Of a stretch of 16,681 bases of DNA, positions 15,048 through 16,681 are shown piece after piece (within the stretch, counting starts at the first letter, position 1; each line of letters starts with the position of its first letter). A program made the translations under genes and the position numbers. The stretch lies in NCBI GenBank assembly GCA_964611805.1, contig CAZTBG010000044.1, forward strand, positions 1 through 16,681, in the 5' to 3' direction. Below the pieces are notes generated by a model, which saw only the letters and a program-made list of their open reading frames with translations, searched no databases and had not been told where the DNA came from. The stretch comes from W589 sp964611805. GTDB taxonomy: Bacteria > Chloroflexota > Dehalococcoidia > Dehalococcoidales > Fen-1064.

Positions 15048-15297
15048 TCAAATACGCCTGGTCCTCGGGTGGGCATGGGCTGAATGGATAATCGCTTCGG
15101 CACGGTTTTTCAGGTGGAGCTTGTCCACTTTTCCCTGTAACTCAGCCACTAGTCTGGTAATCATCTGGAGAGACCCGCTTCCCCGGCAGCGGTCCGCCTT
15201 ATTGCATCTACTACTTCGGTAACGTTAGCTCTCTTCAAGAGATAGCCTTGAGCACCAAACCTGAGGGCTTGAAACAGGTCTTCCTCCCGTGAGAAAC
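15048..15297 (-). pseudogene. remnant of a NarL/LuxR-family response regulator
   Basis: Minus-strand translation from about 15297 gives FSREEDLFQALRFGAQGYLL, then KRANVTEVVDAIRRTAAGEA. This is the last third of a receiver domain (the GAxGYLLK region) plus the start of its linker. A TGA at 15163-15161 ends that frame. The adjacent frame continues as MITRLVAELQGK, then VDKLHLKNRAEAIIHSA, and stops at 15048. The second part is the usual linker followed directly by the last helix of a LuxR helix-turn-helix. So there is a frameshift near 15164 and a deletion near 15120-15130 that removed most of the DNA-binding domain. The N-terminal two thirds of the receiver are also missing. What remains upstream runs into the terminator hairpin. 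It cannot make a working regulator. Confidence 0.75.
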
Positions 15298-15317
15298 AGT
15301 GAGAAAAATGCAGGAAA

Positions 15318-15339
15318 AAGCCTCCCTGAGTGGAGGCTT
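15318..15339. terminator. bidirectional rho-independent terminator downstream of the HTH gene
   Basis: AAGCCTCC (15318-15325) and GGAGGCTT (15332-15339) form a perfect 8-bp stem with a 6-nt loop. On the minus strand the stem runs directly into TTTTT, so it should end the transcript of the gene at 15419-15661. On the plus strand the tail is a weaker TTCTTAT. Confidence 0.8.
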
Positions 15340-15418
15340 CTTATCTGTATGCTAGAAAGTTGTTGTCTGGGAGGGGAAACTACTCTTAGCTAATGCTGCG
15401 ATTTACTTTGTATGTTCA

Positions 15419-15661
15419 CTAATGATGAGTTGAGCTGCCCTTCTCCTTATTGCCGCCATTCTCGTTCAACTCAGCCAGGAAATTAGCAATGTCTTCTCGC
15501 CTGAATCTTCTGTCACCACGGCGATTGATACGATAAGCAGTTATTAATCCCTGGTCCGCCCACCGCCGTACTGTATTGCTATGAACGTGGAGAAGGTGCG
15601 CTACTTCCGGCACCTTCAGCATCGGTTCTATGCTTTTGTTACTTACCACTTCCTTCCACAT
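15419..15661 (-). CDS. MerR/excisionase-type helix-turn-helix DNA-binding protein
   Basis: This 80-residue protein is almost entirely one winged HTH of the MerR/excisionase (Xis) type. Residues 15-63 read LKVPEVAHLLHVHSNTVRRW, then ADQGLITAYRINRRGDRRFR and REDIANFLAEL. The pattern is helix-turn-helix with TVRRWADQG, a basic wing and the closing FRREDIxxFL helix. The C-terminus (NENGGNKEKGSSTHH) is polar and disordered. There is no effector or dimerisation coiled coil as in full MerR proteins, and no integrase, recombinase or phage gene nearby. It is therefore better read as a small stand-alone transcription regulator than as a recombination directionality factor. The start ATG 15661 has AAGGGA only 3 nt upstream, an unusually short spacing, so a slightly internal start is possible. 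A strong terminator follows. Confidence 0.8.
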   Translation of the reverse strand: MWKEVVSNKSIEPMLKVPEVAHLLHVHSNTVRRWADQGLITAYRINRRGDRRFRREDIANFLAELNENGGNKEKGSSTHH

Positions 15662-16013
15662 CTATCCCTTAATTAGCTTATCTTCATGGTAATTTACATT
15701 AATTGACTACACAATCACCCAAACAGGCTATTTTAGTCAGCAAATGGTCATAGGAGGAAAGTACTAAATTGGTAAGAAAAGTTAATTTATGTGTATTGAC
15801 AAAAGAATGAGATGTGATACATAATAACTCACGCGTGTAATATTCTAATTTTTACATGTAGGTTATGGTGTATATTCTTCGTGTTCTCTGGTAAGTAGGT
15901 AGCCCCGTATTTCCAGCATGTCTTCTTATGGCAAATAGAGGGTGGTTATTGCTGTAAAGAAATGACCGGGCCTCTAATCAGAGTCTCGGCTTACAGACGA
16001 TAAGGTTGAAGTG
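15662..16013. other. AT-rich divergent intergenic region
   Basis: About 350 nt without a credible gene between the divergently transcribed HTH gene and the response regulator. It is visibly more AT-rich than the rest of the window. It contains one good rightward promoter and an 8-bp palindrome at its start site. I see no leftward promoter of comparable quality, and only ATG-initiated frames of fewer than ten codons. Confidence 0.7.
15796..15825 (+). promoter_or_regulatory. rightward sigma70 promoter for the response-regulator gene
   Basis: A perfect TTGACA (15796-15801) and CATAAT (15820-15825) are separated by 18 nt. The start would be near 15832, inside the palindrome CACGCGTG (15830-15837), a plausible operator position. 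The leader to the regulator gene would be about 180 nt. Confidence 0.6.
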
Positions 16014-16681
16014 GTGAGAGTCCTTGTAATTGAGGAGAACCAACAGGTCGTCAGAGATATTTCTTCATCTCTGCAAGTAAGGTACCCGGAGTGTATCATT
16101 ATCTCGGTTAGTGAGGGGGCGAGGGGAGTGGAGATGGTGGAAACCGATTCTCCTGATTTGGTTATGGTAGATTCCTCCTTACCTGATATCGGTATTCTGG
16201 ACTTAATCAGCAGGATTCGTGAGTTCTCGGATGTTCTTTTGGTCATCCTCTCTGAAGCAGAGACCGATATGGACAGGGCTAGGGGTCTGGAGGCCGGAGC
16301 CGATGAGTATATCACCAAGCCGTTCAGCCCTATCGAGTTGCTGGCCAAGATAAAGGCTTTGTTCCGCCGCGTCCATGGCGATGGCTTTATACCAGAGCAC
16401 GCCGTGTTCTCAGGTGGAGATATAACCATCAATTTCACCACGCATGAAGTTTTACTTTCCGACAAGCAAGTGAGACTGACCCCCATCGAGTTTCGACTGC
16501 TCTCAGAGTTAGCCAGAAACGAGGGCAGAGTGCTTACCCATCGTAACTTGCTCGAGAAGGTCTGGGGCATGGAATATGCCGATGATTGCAGTTTTACTAA
16601 GAAGTATGTTTGTCGGCTTCGTAAAAAGCTGTGTGGTGACTCTAATAGTCAACAAATCATCCGTACTGAACGTGGAGTGGG
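16014..16681 (+). CDS. OmpR/PhoB-family two-component response regulator (3' end beyond the window)
   Basis: The frame from GTG 16014 reads VRVLVIEENQQVV and gives a canonical receiver domain over about residues 1-115. The acidic pair is Glu7/Glu8, the phospho-acceptor Asp53 (VMVDSSLPD), the switch residues Ser80 (VILSE) and Tyr99, and the conserved Lys102 in ITKPF. A linker leads to an OmpR-type winged helix from about residue 145 (LTPIEFRLLSELARNEGRVL, LLEKVW). Its recognition-helix region (SFTKKYVCRLRKKL) and the start of the wing (IIRTERGVG) are present when the window ends. AAGG (16002-16005) lies 8 nt before the chosen GTG. GTG 16011 in the same frame is an equally possible start. The partner histidine kinase may lie just downstream. 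Binding of the regulator near its own promoter is inference only. Confidence 0.9.
   Translation, partial: MRVLVIEENQQVVRDISSSLQVRYPECIIISVSEGARGVEMVETDSPDLVMVDSSLPDIGILDLISRIREFSDVLLVILSEAETDMDRARGLEAGADEYITKPFSPIELLAKIKALFRRVHGDGFIPEHAVFSGGDITINFTTHEVLLSDKQVRLTPIEFRLLSELARNEGRVLTHRNLLEKVWGMEYADDCSFTKKYVCRLRKKLCGDSNSQQIIRTERGV

Noticed and set aside
14994..15083. 29-codon ATG frame on the + strand
   Set aside because: No ribosome-binding site, no promoter and no recognisable protein features; it partly overlaps the response-regulator remnant.
15419..15661. Excisionase-like gene as evidence of an integrated mobile element
   Set aside because: There is no integrase, recombinase, phage gene, tRNA or direct-repeat attachment site nearby. 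This HTH type also occurs as a stand-alone regulator.
15974..16570. Open frame of 198 codons on the minus strand at the right end
   Set aside because: It is antisense to the response regulator whose phospho-acceptor, switch and lysine residues and winged helix are all present on the + strand.

Overview
The window is a chromosomal, mostly housekeeping segment that looks like Chloroflexota, probably class Dehalococcoidia. The pointers are a sigma-ECF gene followed by a DUF5667-type membrane protein, rpoB-rpoC as a free-standing pair with its own promoter rather than attached to a ribosomal-protein cluster, and an orphan MerR/excisionase-type helix-turn-helix protein. Taxonomy is inferred from gene content and protein style only. 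An exact 100-N run at 8669-8768 shows that this is a scaffolded draft assembly.

Layout. At 1-830 (+) there is a possible tail of an unknown gene, a 4-oxalocrotonate tautomerase-type enzyme and a small single-pass membrane protein with its own promoter. RimI-type acetyltransferase (859-1515, -) converges on it. From a divergent intergenic region, a two-gene operon runs rightwards (1744-3374): an ECF sigma factor and its probable membrane anti-sigma/DUF5667 partner with a repetitive Ser/Gln-rich outer tail. A long leftward block follows: ruvB (3424-4446), a strong terminator, rpoC (4586-8614) and rpoB (8607-12484), with a near-consensus promoter and a roughly 140-nt leader upstream of rpoB. Next come a phosphohexomutase (12724-14163) and a Dph6/COG2102-type ATP pyrophosphatase (14189-14869), probably one leaderless operon.

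The right end (14870-16681) is looser and more AT-rich. It holds the decayed remnant of a NarL/LuxR-type response regulator, a bidirectional terminator, an excisionase-type HTH gene, a 350-nt intergenic region with a good rightward promoter, and the 5' part of an OmpR/PhoB-type response regulator that runs off the window.

The sequence supports several start corrections: rpoB at ATG 12484, ruvB at ATG 4446 and the hexomutase at GTG 14163, all internal to longer open frames. It also supports reconnecting the rpoB reading frame across the N gap to a stop that overlaps rpoC by 8 nt. The gap falls inside a 12-bp-period repeat coding for an acidic ETEP tail on the beta subunit, and a related LETEP stretch occurs in the beta' tail. 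I found no CRISPR array, insertion sequence, tRNA, rRNA or clearly novel multi-gene system. The most interesting points are the acidic repeat tails of RNA polymerase, a glutamine at the position of E. coli RpoB Asp516, the leaderless pyrophosphatase gene and the response-regulator remnant.
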